Shown: positions 55,316-64,000 of the stretch, piece after piece
How the letters are laid out: the number at the start of each line of letters is the position of its first letter
How positions within the stretch are numbered: position 1 is the first letter of the stretch
Assembly: GCF_000633455.1 (NCBI RefSeq)
Contig: NZ_AYMG01000007.1
Coordinates: 1-64,000 of the forward strand
Source: Pedobacter jeongneungensis
GTDB lineage: Bacteria > Bacteroidota > Bacteroidia > Sphingobacteriales > Sphingobacteriaceae
Direction of reading: 5' to 3'
DNA length: 64,000 bases
Program-made: the position numbers and the translations under genes
Notes under the pieces: generated by a model
What the model saw: only the letters and a program-made list of their open reading frames with translations
Databases searched by the model: none
What the model was told of the DNA's origin: nothing

Positions 55316-57871
55316 ATGAACAACAAAAATCAATTTAAAGTCAGGTATTTTTACCTGGCTTTAGCCATCGGCATGCTCGGAACTTCCGTACAATCGTGCA
55401 GTGTATTCAGAAAGAAAAAGGTTCCGGCAAAAGCGGCAACTGCTGCTACAGCCCCAAAAACCAAAGCCGATTCGCTTAAAAGCATAATTAAACCTTACGG
55501 TGAAGTGATTACCGCCAAAGCGGTTAGCCAAAAAGGTTTGTTTACGGTACATAAACTGAATGACAGGTACTTTTTCGAAATCCCGAACCAGCTGTTAAAC
55601 AAAGAAATACTTTCGGTAAACCGTTTGAGTAAATCGACCCCTGGTGCAGGAAATTATGGAGGTGAACAGGTAAGTGCGCGCATTGTGTATTGGGAATTAG
55701 GACCAAGCAATAAATTGTTTTTAAAAGTATCGGCCACGGTGAGTATTGCCGATTCAACCGATATGATTTCTAAAGCAGTTGCCAGTTCGAATTTAAACCC
55801 GATTATGGCTGCTTTCCCGATCAAGGCAAAAAGCAAGGATTCATCTTCTGTAGTAATCGATGTAACCGATTTTTTAATCAGCGAAACGCCATTGTTATCA
55901 TTTGATGCCGAAAATAAAAAAGCTTATGGTTTAGGCATGCAAATGGCCGATCGTTCCTATATCGAAAGTGTTAAAAGCTTCCCGATCAATACCGAGGTAA
56001 AAAGCATCCGTACCTACACGGCTACCGGGCGTTTACCAGCCGCGAGCGAAGCTGGTGCAGTTACTTTGGGTATGAATACCTCTTTTGTGATGCTTCCTGA
56101 AAACAGGATGAGAAAAAGAATGTACGATGCCCGTGTTGGCTTTTTTGCCAGTGCAAACATCAGGTATAAGGATGATCAGCAAAAAGTAGAGCAGGAAGCT
56201 TTTATCCACCGCTGGAGATTAGAACCCAAAGAAGAGGATATCGAAAAGTTTAAAAGAGGCGAACTGGTAGAACCAAAAAAACAGATTGTGTATTACATCG
56301 ATCCGGCGACACCCAAAAAATGGCGTCCGTTTTTAATTGCCGGTGTAAACGATTGGCAAAAAGCATTTGAGCAGGCAGGTTTCAAAAATGCCATTGTAGG
56401 TAAAGAATGGCCTGAAGCCGATACCACGATGAGTTTAGATGATGCCCGTTTCTCAGTAATCCGTTACTTTGCTTCGCCGCAACAAAATGCTTACGGGCCA
56501 AACATTGCCGATCCACGTACCGGTGAAATTTTAGAAAGCCATATTGGCTGGTACCATAACGTAATGAACCTGGTGCACCGCTGGTATATGATCCAGGCGG
56601 GTGCAATTGATCCAAAAGCCCGCAAAAACAAATTCGACGATGAATTAATGGGGCAGCTGATCAGGTTTGTTTCTTCGCACGAAATTGGTCACACTTTGGG
56701 TTTACGCCATAACATGGGCGCCAGCAGCACTGTTCCGGTAGAAAAACTGAGGGATAAAAAATGGGTGGAAGCGCATGGGCACACCCCATCTATTATGGAT
56801 TATGCACGTTTCAATTATGTGGCACAGCCTGAAGACCATGTTAGTGAAGCAGGAATTTTTCCACGCATTAATGATTACGATAAATGGGCCATCCAATGGG
56901 GATATAAACCAATTTATGGTACTGCCAGTGCCGAAGCAGATAAAAAGATCTTAAATAAAATGACCATCGACAGTTTGGCTGCTAATAAAAGGCTTTGGTT
57001 TGGCGGAGAAGGCAAGGATTACGATCCACGTTCTCAGGCGGAAGATTTAGGTGATGATGCCATGAAAGCAAGCGAATACGGAATTAAAAACCTAAAACGC
57101 ATTGTTCCGCAATTAATTAACTGGACAAGAGAAGATGGCGAAGATTATACCGATCTGAAAGAAATGTATAAAGAAGCTGTGGGGCAACTTAGCCGCTACT
57201 CGTACCATGTAATCAAAAATTTGGGTGGGGTAATGACTACTGAAAAAACCTACGATCAGCCTGGTGCAGTGTATCAGCCTGTAAGTTTAGCAAAACAAAA
57301 AGAGGCGATCAAATTTATCAACGATCAGATTTTCACTACACCTAAATGGTTATTAAATGAGCAGATCCTGAATAAAATCGATCCGAAATATGGTTTTGGA
57401 GAAGTTGAGGTAATGCAGCAGGGCATTATTGCTTCGGTAACCTCACAAAGCCGTCTTTACCGTTTGATGATCAATCAGCGCGATTATGGTAAAGGTACCT
57501 ACTCACCGCAACAATGGTTAAATGACCTGAAAAACGGCATTTTTTCTGAGATAAAAACAGGCAAACCGATCGATTCGTACCGCCGTACCCTGCAAAAAAT
57601 GTATGTGGGCAGTATTATCACCATGTATAATAAACGTTTTGCACTACAGGGCTCCCTTGATAACATCCTGGCTGGTGTAACTCCGACTGAGATTTTACTT
57701 TACTCTAATGTGAAACCATTAGCCCTGGCACACCTGAAAGATTTACGCAAAGATATCGGTGCTGCAATAGCCAGAACAACAGATAACGATAGTAAGATCC
57801 ATTTGGCTTATTTAAAACAGATGCTGGATAAGATTCTAACAGAATCGCCTATCCCGGGTTTGAATTACTAA
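55316..57871 (+). CDS. Zinc-dependent metalloprotease lipoprotein (DUF5117/DUF4953 type)
   Basis: Large exported zinc protease, 851 residues, beginning with a lipoprotein signal ending VQSC (Cys 28). The N-terminal region has the DUF5118/DUF5117-type beta-rich domains (SKSTPGAGNYGGEQVSARIVYWE). The catalytic motif is HEIGHTLGLRH (His 455, Glu 456, His 459, His 465), an extended metzincin-like set, followed by PSIMDYARFNYVA as the Met-turn. Such proteins are common next to SusC/SusD pairs in Pedobacter-like genomes. The gene sits 8 bp after susD, so the substrate imported by the pair is probably peptidic, or the protease processes something for import. Confidence 0.88.
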   Translation: MNNKNQFKVRYFYLALAIGMLGTSVQSCSVFRKKKVPAKAATAATAPKTKADSLKSIIKPYGEVITAKAVSQKGLFTVHKLNDRYFFEIPNQLLNKEILSVNRLSKSTPGAGNYGGEQVSARIVYWELGPSNKLFLKVSATVSIADSTDMISKAVASSNLNPIMAAFPIKAKSKDSSSVVIDVTDFLISETPLLSFDAENKKAYGLGMQMADRSYIESVKSFPINTEVKSIRTYTATGRLPAASEAGAVTLGMNTSFVMLPENRMRKRMYDARVGFFASANIRYKDDQQKVEQEAFIHRWRLEPKEEDIEKFKRGELVEPKKQIVYYIDPATPKKWRPFLIAGVNDWQKAFEQAGFKNAIVGKEWPEADTTMSLDDARFSVIRYFASPQQNAYGPNIADPRTGEILESHIGWYHNVMNLVHRWYMIQAGAIDPKARKNKFDDELMGQLIRFVSSHEIGHTLGLRHNMGASSTVPVEKLRDKKWVEAHGHTPSIMDYARFNYVAQPEDHVSEAGIFPRINDYDKWAIQWGYKPIYGTASAEADKKILNKMTIDSLAANKRLWFGGEGKDYDPRSQAEDLGDDAMKASEYGIKNLKRIVPQLINWTREDGEDYTDLKEMYKEAVGQLSRYSYHVIKNLGGVMTTEKTYDQPGAVYQPVSLAKQKEAIKFINDQIFTTPKWLLNEQILNKIDPKYGFGEVEVMQQGIIASVTSQSRLYRLMINQRDYGKGTYSPQQWLNDLKNGIFSEIKTGKPIDSYRRTLQKMYVGSIITMYNKRFALQGSLDNILAGVTPTEILLYSNVKPLALAHLKDLRKDIGAAIARTTDNDSKIHLAYLKQMLDKILTESPIPGLNY

Positions 57872-57912
57872 GATTAATTACATCGCCTTTTAAAAAAACA
57901 GATGATCTACTG

Positions 57913-58992
57913 ATGAAAAAACGATATAAACTGCTAAGCATCCTTATTATAGCCTTAGTTTTAGTTGCTGATCTACATGCGCAGTCTACCGCGCATGTAG
58001 CGGCAAATATTAAGGGATTAAATGATGGGAAAATCATATTTTCTTATGAATTAAACGATGTGCTTTATCAAGATTCTGTTCAGGCAGATAAAGGCATTTT
58101 TTCGAGGAAAATACCCATTACAGAATCGGTACGCTGTACATTGTCCAATTCAGTTAACAAACAGATTAGCATATTTATGCTCGAAAAAGGTTCGGTTACC
58201 ATTAGTGGCGAAATCGGGAAGTTTTACGGACTGAACATCTCCGGATCTAAAGAAAACGATCTTTTAAACGCATACAAAACCGCACTTTACGCTTCGCCAA
58301 ATAAAAAACCGAAACCTACCGGTGATGAAGAAAACGATAAAAAAGCAATCAAAGATTTTGTTTCTAAGCAACAGGTCTTTAAAGACAGTGTGCTTTCTAC
58401 ATTTGTTCATGCCCATCCAGACCAAATTGCCGCCGCCATTGCCATTTTAGACCTTTATGTAACCTATCCCGATAGGCCAAAAGCAGCGCTAAATTTCAAA
58501 TTGTTGACTAATCAAGTACAACAGAGCAGTTATGGCAAAAGGATTAAAACCTTTATTGATGCGGCGGTAAATACCAAAAACGGTGCTGTTGCGGCAAACT
58601 TTTCTTTAGCCGATGAAAATGGCAAACGGTTTTCGTTAGCTGATTTTAAGGGTAAATATGTGCTGATCGATTTTTGGGCAAGTTGGTGCATGCCCTGCAG
58701 AAAAGAAAACCCAAATTTAATTAAAGCCTATAATCAATATAAAGATAAAGGTTTTACCATTGTTGGTTTATCAATGGACAGTTCGAAAGAAAATTGGTTA
58801 ATGGCTGTTGAGCAGGATAAATTACCCTGGCTACAACTAAACGATCCGAAAACAACCGATGGTGCAGCTGCAGAAATCTATGGCGTTAAAAGCCTGCCTG
58901 CAAATTTTCTGATCGATCCCTCCGGAAAAATAGTTGCAAGCAATTTAAGGGGTGATGCCCTTGAGCTAAAGCTTAAAGAACTTTTACATTAA
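57913..58992 (+). CDS. TlpA-like thioredoxin-fold protein with N-terminal DUF4369-like domain
   Basis: Periplasmic thiol-disulfide protein of 359 residues with a signal peptide (LLSILIIALVLVADLHAQ). The first third (LNDGKIIFSYELNDVLYQDSVQADKGIFSRKIP) is a DUF4369-like beta domain. The C-terminal part is a TlpA/AhpC-type thioredoxin with FWASWCMPCRKENP (Cys 259, Cys 262) and SLPANFLIDPSGKIV. It ends the operon 42 bp after the protease gene, closed by a terminator at 59023. A role in reducing disulfides in substrate or transporter is plausible; the pairing with proteases in Bacteroidota is common but its function is unproven. Confidence 0.88.
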   Translation: MKKRYKLLSILIIALVLVADLHAQSTAHVAANIKGLNDGKIIFSYELNDVLYQDSVQADKGIFSRKIPITESVRCTLSNSVNKQISIFMLEKGSVTISGEIGKFYGLNISGSKENDLLNAYKTALYASPNKKPKPTGDEENDKKAIKDFVSKQQVFKDSVLSTFVHAHPDQIAAAIAILDLYVTYPDRPKAALNFKLLTNQVQQSSYGKRIKTFIDAAVNTKNGAVAANFSLADENGKRFSLADFKGKYVLIDFWASWCMPCRKENPNLIKAYNQYKDKGFTIVGLSMDSSKENWLMAVEQDKLPWLQLNDPKTTDGAAAEIYGVKSLPANFLIDPSGKIVASNLRGDALELKLKELLH

Positions 58993-59022
58993 GTTAGTGT
59001 AATTGATAGATAGTTAATGACT

Positions 59023-59056
59023 AAACGCAGATGGTGGATGCCTCTGCGTTTTTTTA
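59023..59056 (+). terminator. Rho-independent terminator after the protease/TlpA operon
   Basis: AAACGCAGA (59023-59031) pairs with TCTGCGTTT (59043-59051), followed by more T residues. It ends the 48633-58992 operon. Confidence 0.8.
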
Positions 59057-59060
59057 TGAT

Positions 59061-59095
59061 ATACAAAAACCGATTACGTTGAGGTAACCGGTTTT
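59061..59095 (-). terminator. Terminator of the outer-membrane protein gene
   Basis: On the minus strand AAAACCGGTTAC (59095-59084) pairs with GTAATCGGTTTT (59077-59066) with one G-T pair, then TTGTAT. It lies 36 bp after the stop at 59131 and is separate from the neighbouring plus-strand terminator at 59023-59056. Confidence 0.7.
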
Positions 59096-59130
59096 GCCAT
59101 GTTAAATTTAGGATTGGAAATGATATTGAT

Positions 59131-59724
59131 TTAGAACATATAAAACAAACTCGCCTGGGCAACATTGTTTTTCAAATCAGGGCTGATATTGCCCAACTTA
59201 AAGTCGCCTACTTTTTGTAGTCCTGCAATATACCTGGCCCCAATACCAAAACCGCTTTTGGTTTGGAAGCCGATGCCACCCACAGCACCTATATCGAGCT
59301 TTTTAGCGAAATTATTGCCGTTTAAACCTTCTAAATCTTCTTTAACGCGGAAACCAACCTGGGTACCGGCTTCAACATACAGGCCAAATTTTGTTTTGTA
59401 CTTCAATAAAACCGGAACACTTGCATAATAAAGCTTGATGTCCTGTCCACCAAAATTGCTGTTGGTTGTTTTTGCGCCCTGGGTAGAGAACAAGAATTCT
59501 TGCTGTACAGAGAAACCCTCCGAAATTCTAAAGTTTACAATGGCTCCTGCATGAAAACCAACCAGGCCTTCCGTTTCGAAATTGGCATCGGTAAAATCAC
59601 TGTAATTTACACCTCCCTTTAGTCCAAAACTTAGGCGGTTAACAATGTTTTTCATCATACTCTGACTATAAGCACCTGTAGATGCTAAAACAAAACAAAT
59701 ACAAACTAGGATTAACTTTTTCAT
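59131..59724 (-). CDS. Outer-membrane beta-barrel protein (porin-like)
   Basis: Small 8-stranded-type outer-membrane protein. The ATG at 59724 gives 197 residues with a clean signal peptide (KKLILVCICFVLASTGAYSQ); the longer frame to 59832 adds a charged non-signal stretch that lies across the promoter. The mature part has alternating hydrophobic/aromatic strands (FGLKGGVNYSDF, FHAGAIVNFRISEGFSVQQEFLFST, LKYKTKFGLYVEAG, FGIGARYIAGL) and ends in aromatic FYMF. It matches the PF13568-like outer-membrane barrel group. Function (structural or stress-related) not evident. Confidence 0.85.
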   Translation of the reverse strand: MKKLILVCICFVLASTGAYSQSMMKNIVNRLSFGLKGGVNYSDFTDANFETEGLVGFHAGAIVNFRISEGFSVQQEFLFSTQGAKTTNSNFGGQDIKLYYASVPVLLKYKTKFGLYVEAGTQVGFRVKEDLEGLNGNNFAKKLDIGAVGGIGFQTKSGFGIGARYIAGLQKVGDFKLGNISPDLKNNVAQASLFYMF

Positions 59725-59777
59725 TATCTTTTCTTTAATTTTTGTTGGGTCGCCACGACCTTTATTTTTTCTTTGGT

Positions 59778-59808
59778 CAAAGGTGAATTTTATATCCTTC
59801 AGCCTCAA
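59778..59808 (-). promoter_or_regulatory. Candidate promoter of the outer-membrane protein gene
   Basis: On the minus strand TTG (59808-59806), 20 bp, CACCTTTG (59785-59778). The -7 matches 7 of 8 consensus positions. It supports the downstream ATG at 59724 as the start. Confidence 0.45.
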
Positions 59809-59962
59809 GGTAAATGATGCCGAAACGGGCAAAATAGGGGCTGAATGTAGCAGTGAACTGTTTGAAAATTTTGGAGAAAATTGATGTTTTAGGTGTACCC
59901 CAGTAACATGAGATCAATTCGTCTATACGTTTAGCCTATCTTCCGCAAATTTCATTAGAATG

Positions 59963-60083
59963 GTCGTCAGTTCGATCCGATAGCTATCATAAAGCGCAGC
60001 GAAATGGAGAAATTTTTGGATCGGGTTTATCAAAATGAAAATTAAAAGATTTCTTCCCGAATCCTCGGGATCGAAATGAAGGC
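59963..60083. repeat. Palindromic repeat near the LytTR gene end
   Basis: An imperfect inverted repeat has GTTCGATCC (59969-59977) and an AATGGAGAAAT-like inner arm on the left, and AGATTTCTTCC and GGGATCGAAATG on the right. It also contains CCGATAGCTATC, found as part of the palindrome at 11653-11670. It lies in the 384-bp gap between the outer-membrane protein start and the response regulator end; the rest of the gap shows no gene. It resembles widely scattered Bacteroidota GTCATTTCGA...GGAGAAATCT repeats. Confidence 0.5.
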
Positions 60084-60108
60084 CCAACTATTAATTGTAC
60101 TCAAGTAA

Positions 60109-60873
60109 TTATACCTTGGATAACCATTCAAGAAATTGAGGTGCCTTACCTTTACTAACAATTACCTTTTCATCAAAGGCTATATTGAGGTTTACCGAAA
60201 GTTTTCTGGAAAAGAAACTCGACACATCTATGATGGCTTTTCGGCAGATGAGGAACTGCCTGTTCGCCCTGAAGAAATAACTGCCCGACGATCGTTCGAG
60301 CTCATCCAGGTTTTTATTGGGATAATAACAGGTGCCAGAAAAAGTGATTAAATGTGTAATCTCGTTTTTCACGTAGAACATGGCAATATCTTCTATTTTT
60401 ACAGGAATTATTTTATCCTTTGAATGCACGAGGATGGAAGAGGCCTTATGTTTTTCCTTAACGCCGAGCATTTGGAGTAAGGCATCATATTGCGGCGTCT
60501 GATCGGCTGAGAATACCCTTTTCAGGTCTTTGTATTTCTGAAGTGCTGCTTCAAGTGTAGCAATGGTAAAAGGTTTAAGGATATAATCTATTCCATTAGC
60601 TTTAAATGCATCTAAAGCATATTCATCATAAGCCGTGCAGAAAATAACCGGAACCGACATCGGCTGGGCAACAAATATTTCAAAACTAAGCCCATCACCA
60701 AGCTGTATATCGCTAAAAATAAGATCGGGTGCTCCCGCAGATTTGAAGTAATCAATAGATTCTTTTACCGACCTGAGTTGCACCAATTCTATTTCGCTGC
60801 CCATCAGTCTCCTGATGTTCAGTTCAAGATCGTGCGCAACTACTTCCTCATCTTCAATAATTACTATCTTCAT
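60109..60873 (-). CDS. LytTR-family response regulator
   Basis: A DNA-binding response regulator of 254 residues with a receiver domain (Asp 55 in FSDIQLGDGL, acidic pocket EDEEVV at 7-12, Lys in LKPF near 100). A C-terminal LytTR beta domain (about 145-254) contains KIIPVKIEDIAMFYVKNEITHLITF and FRANRQFLICRKAIIDVS. Its gene overlaps the upstream kinase gene by 20 bp, so the two form a translationally coupled pair. It faces away from the SusC at 62517, which may be a target. Confidence 0.93.
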   Translation of the reverse strand: MKIVIIEDEEVVAHDLELNIRRLMGSEIELVQLRSVKESIDYFKSAGAPDLIFSDIQLGDGLSFEIFVAQPMSVPVIFCTAYDEYALDAFKANGIDYILKPFTIATLEAALQKYKDLKRVFSADQTPQYDALLQMLGVKEKHKASSILVHSKDKIIPVKIEDIAMFYVKNEITHLITFSGTCYYPNKNLDELERSSGSYFFRANRQFLICRKAIIDVSSFFSRKLSVNLNIAFDEKVIVSKGKAPQFLEWLSKV

Positions 60874-61894
60874 GTTTTAACAGTTTAATGCTTACAGAAA
60901 AGCATTTTTCATCTTCTTCTATGATAATATCGTCTCCACAGCACAGCTTATAACGTTCGGCAAGGTTGGCAAGGCCATAACTGGTAGAATCTAATTTTAT
61001 TTTTTTCCTTTGGATATTATTGCTGAAAATCAACCGGTCGCCTGCCTGTACAATGGTAATATTTAAGGGATCTTGCTGGGTAAAATTATTGTGTTTTATT
61101 GCATTTTCTAACAAAGGTTGCAGTGAAAAGGAAGGGATATTATGACCTTTTATTTCTTCGCTGGTGATGGTTATTGAACAGTTCAGGGCGGTGCCGAAAC
61201 GCATGCGTTGCATGGCCAGGTAATCGTTCAGAAGCTCAAGTTCCTCTTTTAAACTCGAGATATTTGAGGTGTGGCGAAAAACCGATGCCCTTAAAAAGTT
61301 GGCCATGTGCACAATATAAGTGTCGGCAGTTTGCGTATCGCTGTGATATAAAGCCTTAAGTGTATTCAGTGCATTAAACAAAAAGTGCGGCTGAATCTGT
61401 TGCTTAAGTAAGAGGTTGGCTGCTTCTGCATTGGCCGTTTTCAATCTCGAAAGTTCCAGTTCCGTGTAAAGCTTGTGCTCGTAAAGCAAAACAGAATCAT
61501 GAAGCACCAAAATCATGGTGTTAATAACGATACCCGATCCAACAAAAGCCAGAAACAGCCGTCCGTCATCGTAAAACCATTGGTGATTTGCAGCACTGGC
61601 GATAATTGGCCATACCAAAAGGTAAATTGCAATACTGACGGGATAAGTAAGCGCATATCTAAACACTTTGAACTGTTTCGATTGAGGTTTGTATAACCTA
61701 CTCAAAATACTCATAATAATCACGTTGGCAAAGCCAACCATGATTACACCCAATACCGTAAACAGGGTGAAAAAGTATTTTTTAGGATCATCTGAGTTGT
61801 GCGAAATGATAATATGAAAAATGATGCCAATGATGGCAGCAAGTAAACCACTCAGAAGATTTAACCGTTTTATGGGCAGCTGCGCTTTCATCAT
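60854..61894 (-). CDS. LytS/YehU-type sensor histidine kinase
   Basis: Partner kinase of the LytTR regulator. From the ATG at 61894 it has 346 residues. Four or so membrane helices cover residues 10-140 (LLSGLLAAIIGIIFHIII, FFTLFTVLGVIMVGFANVIIMSIL and others). After these comes the His_kinase block QQIQPHFLFNALNTLKAL (His near 169), and a short ATPase domain with LQPLLENAIKHN and SYGLANLAERYKL. A GTG one codon earlier is possible. A perfect TATATTTG -7 element (61904-61897) directly precedes the ATG, which may mean a near-leaderless message. Ligand unknown. Confidence 0.9.
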   Translation of the reverse strand: MMKAQLPIKRLNLLSGLLAAIIGIIFHIIISHNSDDPKKYFFTLFTVLGVIMVGFANVIIMSILSRLYKPQSKQFKVFRYALTYPVSIAIYLLVWPIIASAANHQWFYDDGRLFLAFVGSGIVINTMILVLHDSVLLYEHKLYTELELSRLKTANAEAANLLLKQQIQPHFLFNALNTLKALYHSDTQTADTYIVHMANFLRASVFRHTSNISSLKEELELLNDYLAMQRMRFGTALNCSITITSEEIKGHNIPSFSLQPLLENAIKHNNFTQQDPLNITIVQAGDRLIFSNNIQRKKIKLDSTSYGLANLAERYKLCCGDDIIIEEDEKCFSVSIKLLKHEDSNY

Positions 61895-61904
61895 CACAAA
61901 TATA

Positions 61905-62516
61905 CCGATTGCCCCTTAAGTTGTAACCGATTATTGATTGAAACGGACAAAAGCAGTGTTGAAATGTCCGGTTGGTTAGTTGAAATAATTTTCGCTTTAA
62001 AAAATATTAACCCTTATCAGAAATTTTCTCAGATTTTTTGAACCAGAATTAAAAATAGTCTTAAAACTCACATCACGTTAGCGCTGTGAACGATATTTTT
62101 CGATTTTTAGTATATGCATCTGTTCAAAAAAATTATCGCCTGTAAAAATAATCATACTGTATTCCGATCGATACGGTAAAGTAAGCCTTAACCAGCAAAA
62201 TAATATTCTTGATTTTGTAGTAAAATAGTTAATATTGGGTAGATAAATCGTTTTATCCATAACCAAATATAATGAAGAGCCCAGGTACATTTACTTCGTA
62301 TTGTGCAGTGCACCCTTGTGTAGTTTACACCCCTGTATGTTTATCCTTTTCCAAATCCGTAATTACAGGTTACCCCGCTGACTATTACCTTAAGCCTTCT
62401 GATTAAATTATTGATGATTCAAGGTCAACTATTCTGTTTTGACTAGTTGATAAAACGTTTTACCCATTGGGGTGAATAATAGATAATTAACTAAACATTA
62501 ACTAAAGCAAAACTAA
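61905..62516. other. Gene-free regulatory spacer before the fourth susC, with two adjacent dyads
   Basis: About 610 bp separates the kinase from susC. I find no convincing gene; a 70-codon minus frame at 62078-62290 looks spurious. The stretch holds a perfect palindrome GTGCA-G-TGCAC (62313-62323) and GTGTA-GTT-TACAC (62328-62340), about 15 bp centre to centre, roughly 175-200 bp before the susC start. They may be regulator sites. Confidence 0.45.
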
Positions 62517-64000
62517 ATGAAAATCAATCTACTCAAGATTTCAGGGCTTTCTGTGCTTTTTCTGCTCAACAGTCCCGCATTTTCGATGAATCCGGTTGCC
62601 GAAAAATCGAAGCGGCTTTCTGATTTGGATGTGCCTTTTGGCCACATTCAGAACCGAAAAGTAATCACCGGAACCGTATTGGATGAAAAAAACTTGCCTA
62701 TCCCAGGGGTTGGCATTAAAAACATCACATCGGGTAAAACAGCAGTGACAGATGAGTCTGGTAAATTCAGTATCGAGGCTAATCCTGGCGAGGTGATCCG
62801 CTTTTCGTACGTGGGTTATCAGAACAAGGATGTTACCGTAGGGGAGCAGAGTAACCTGAGTGTTAAATTGGCGGTTGCCGAAGCCAGTAAACTGGATGAT
62901 GTAGTGGTAATCGGTTACGGTACTGTAAAAAAGAGCGACCTTACCGGCTCTGTTGGGGTGGTAAAGGCCAGCGAACTGCAAGAACGCCCGGCACCATCAT
63001 TAAATCAGGCTTTGGCCGGACGTATTTCGGGTGTGCAGGTAAATACCAACTCGGGTAGGCCAGGCGGACAAACCAACATTAAAATCAGGGGTTTTAGTTC
63101 CATCAATACCAGTAACAATCCGCTTTATGTGGTAGATGGGGTGGCTTTACCGGTAACAACACAAACACAGAACAGTAATGCTATCGATTTTATTAACCCA
63201 AGCGATATTGCATCGGTAGAGGTATTAAAAGATGCTTCTTCTACCGCAATCTACGGTGCAAGAGGTGCAAACGGGGTTATTTTGATCACCACCAAAAAAG
63301 GAACTTCTAATTCTCAGCGTGTTACCTACGATGCTGATTTTGGAATCAATACCTTAGCGGCACATCACGTTAAAATGCTTGATGCAAATGAATATGTAAA
63401 GGTTCAGGATCTGGCTTACGACAACATCAAGGTGTACGATCCGGTAGGATGGGCGGCAGGTAACTATGCCTCAACGCCGGTTCCAAAAGCAGCAAGGATT
63501 GCATTGCCGCAGTTTTTTGATAGCAATGGAAATCCATTGTACAATACCGATTGGTTAAAAGAATCTACGCAGAATAAACTTTCTCAAAATCACCAGTTAG
63601 GCTTTACAGGTGGAAACGAAAACAATACCTATGGGGTTTTTGTGGGCTACCGCGATGATGAAGGACTTTTGTTAAATTCTTATTTAAAACGTTATTCGGG
63701 AAGGTTTAATTTCGAAAGTAAAATTAAAACCTGGTTAAAAGTGGGTGGTAATTTAAGCTACAATAACCAAAACGAAAACATTGTAGATCAGGGAACAGGC
63801 GGATTAAACTCGGTGCGTATGATCACTGAAGCATTTCCATTCCTTCCTATAAAACTGGCTGATGGTAAATGGGGCGATAATAAACTCATCCCATGGGCCG
63901 AGGGCGGTTCTAATCCCGTTCACATCTTAACAGATCAACGTTATGGCATGGTTACACAAACCTCATTGGGAAGTGTTTATTCGACCATCAGTTTCAGTAA
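62517..64000 (+). CDS. SusC/RagA-family TonB-dependent receptor, partial (runs off the window)
   Basis: The N-terminal 494 codons of a SusC protein, open to the last base. It starts at ATG 62517 with a signal segment (KISGLSVLFLLNSPAFS). A carboxypeptidase-like domain follows (TGTVLDEKNLPIPGVGIK ... YVGYQNKDVTV), then a plug with DDVVVIGYGTVKKSDLTGSV, RGFSSINTSNNPLYVVDGV and VLKDASSTAIYGARGANGV. The barrel has begun by about codon 270. No STN domain is present. The LytTR kinase/regulator pair lies upstream on the opposite strand and may control it. Expect susD just after the window. Confidence 0.93.
   Translation, partial: MKINLLKISGLSVLFLLNSPAFSMNPVAEKSKRLSDLDVPFGHIQNRKVITGTVLDEKNLPIPGVGIKNITSGKTAVTDESGKFSIEANPGEVIRFSYVGYQNKDVTVGEQSNLSVKLAVAEASKLDDVVVIGYGTVKKSDLTGSVGVVKASELQERPAPSLNQALAGRISGVQVNTNSGRPGGQTNIKIRGFSSINTSNNPLYVVDGVALPVTTQTQNSNAIDFINPSDIASVEVLKDASSTAIYGARGANGVILITTKKGTSNSQRVTYDADFGINTLAAHHVKMLDANEYVKVQDLAYDNIKVYDPVGWAAGNYASTPVPKAARIALPQFFDSNGNPLYNTDWLKESTQNKLSQNHQLGFTGGNENNTYGVFVGYRDDEGLLLNSYLKRYSGRFNFESKIKTWLKVGGNLSYNNQNENIVDQGTGGLNSVRMITEAFPFLPIKLADGKWGDNKLIPWAEGGSNPVHILTDQRYGMVTQTSLGSVYSTISFS

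Noticed and set aside
62078..62290. 70-codon minus-strand frame before the fourth susC
   Set aside because: No recognisable motif and A/T-rich; more likely non-coding regulatory spacer.

Overview
The window looks like chromosome of a Sphingobacteriaceae member (Bacteroidota), most likely Pedobacter or a close relative. The evidence is four SusC/RagA-type TonB-dependent receptors, three of them followed by SusD/RagB lipoproteins, a hybrid two-component regulator, an ECF sigma/FecR cascade, a LytTR two-component pair, several promoters matching the Bacteroidota pattern (TTG or TTTG, 19-21 bp, TAnnTTTG), few Shine-Dalgarno sequences, and many short palindromic intergenic repeats. The genus is inferred from general protein character, not from a search.

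1-13.3 kb is housekeeping and cell-envelope sequence: an MFS exporter, an ECF-type sigma factor with a small downstream gene, a UvrA paralog, a LysE-type exporter, an M23 peptidase lipoprotein, a Tat-exported metallophosphoesterase beside a beta-propeller/phosphoesterase fusion, and MsrA flanked on both sides by repeat-rich spacers. 13.6-18.4 kb is a stand-alone SusC/SusD pair. 18.5-20.5 kb holds an S24-type repressor divergent from an unknown protein built of four similar modules.

20.5-36.5 kb is a uronic-acid polysaccharide utilization locus: a hybrid two-component system on the minus strand, then SusC, SusD, a heparinase II/III-type lyase, a GH88 unsaturated glucuronyl hydrolase, a DUF2264 protein, KduI and KduD. 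The pathway runs from import of oligosaccharide to lyase cleavage, release of the 4,5-unsaturated uronate, and isomerisation and reduction toward 2-keto-3-deoxygluconate. No sulfatase, KdgK or KdgA lies in the window. Two near-identical 19-bp direct repeats between the regulator and susC are a candidate operator.

36.7-48.2 kb is mixed: carbonic anhydrase, a flavodoxin-fold protein, a Crp/Fnr regulator divergent from a translationally coupled HAD hydrolase and CAT-like acyltransferase, a tRNA-Ala(GGC), an astacin-like protease that appears frameshifted, KatG behind an OxyR-like site, and a beta-lactamase-fold serine hydrolase split by one in-frame TAA. 48.6-59.0 kb is an ECF sigma / FecR / SusC (with STN domain) / SusD / zinc metalloprotease / TlpA locus, probably for peptide or protein-derived nutrients. 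59.1-64 kb has an outer-membrane beta-barrel protein, a LytTR response regulator with its histidine kinase, and the start of a fourth SusC running off the window end.

No CRISPR array, integrase, transposase gene or rRNA was seen. The most notable signals are the two broken genes, the candidate regulator sites (hybrid two-component, OxyR-like, S24), the unknown four-module protein, and at least six kinds of dispersed palindromic repeat.
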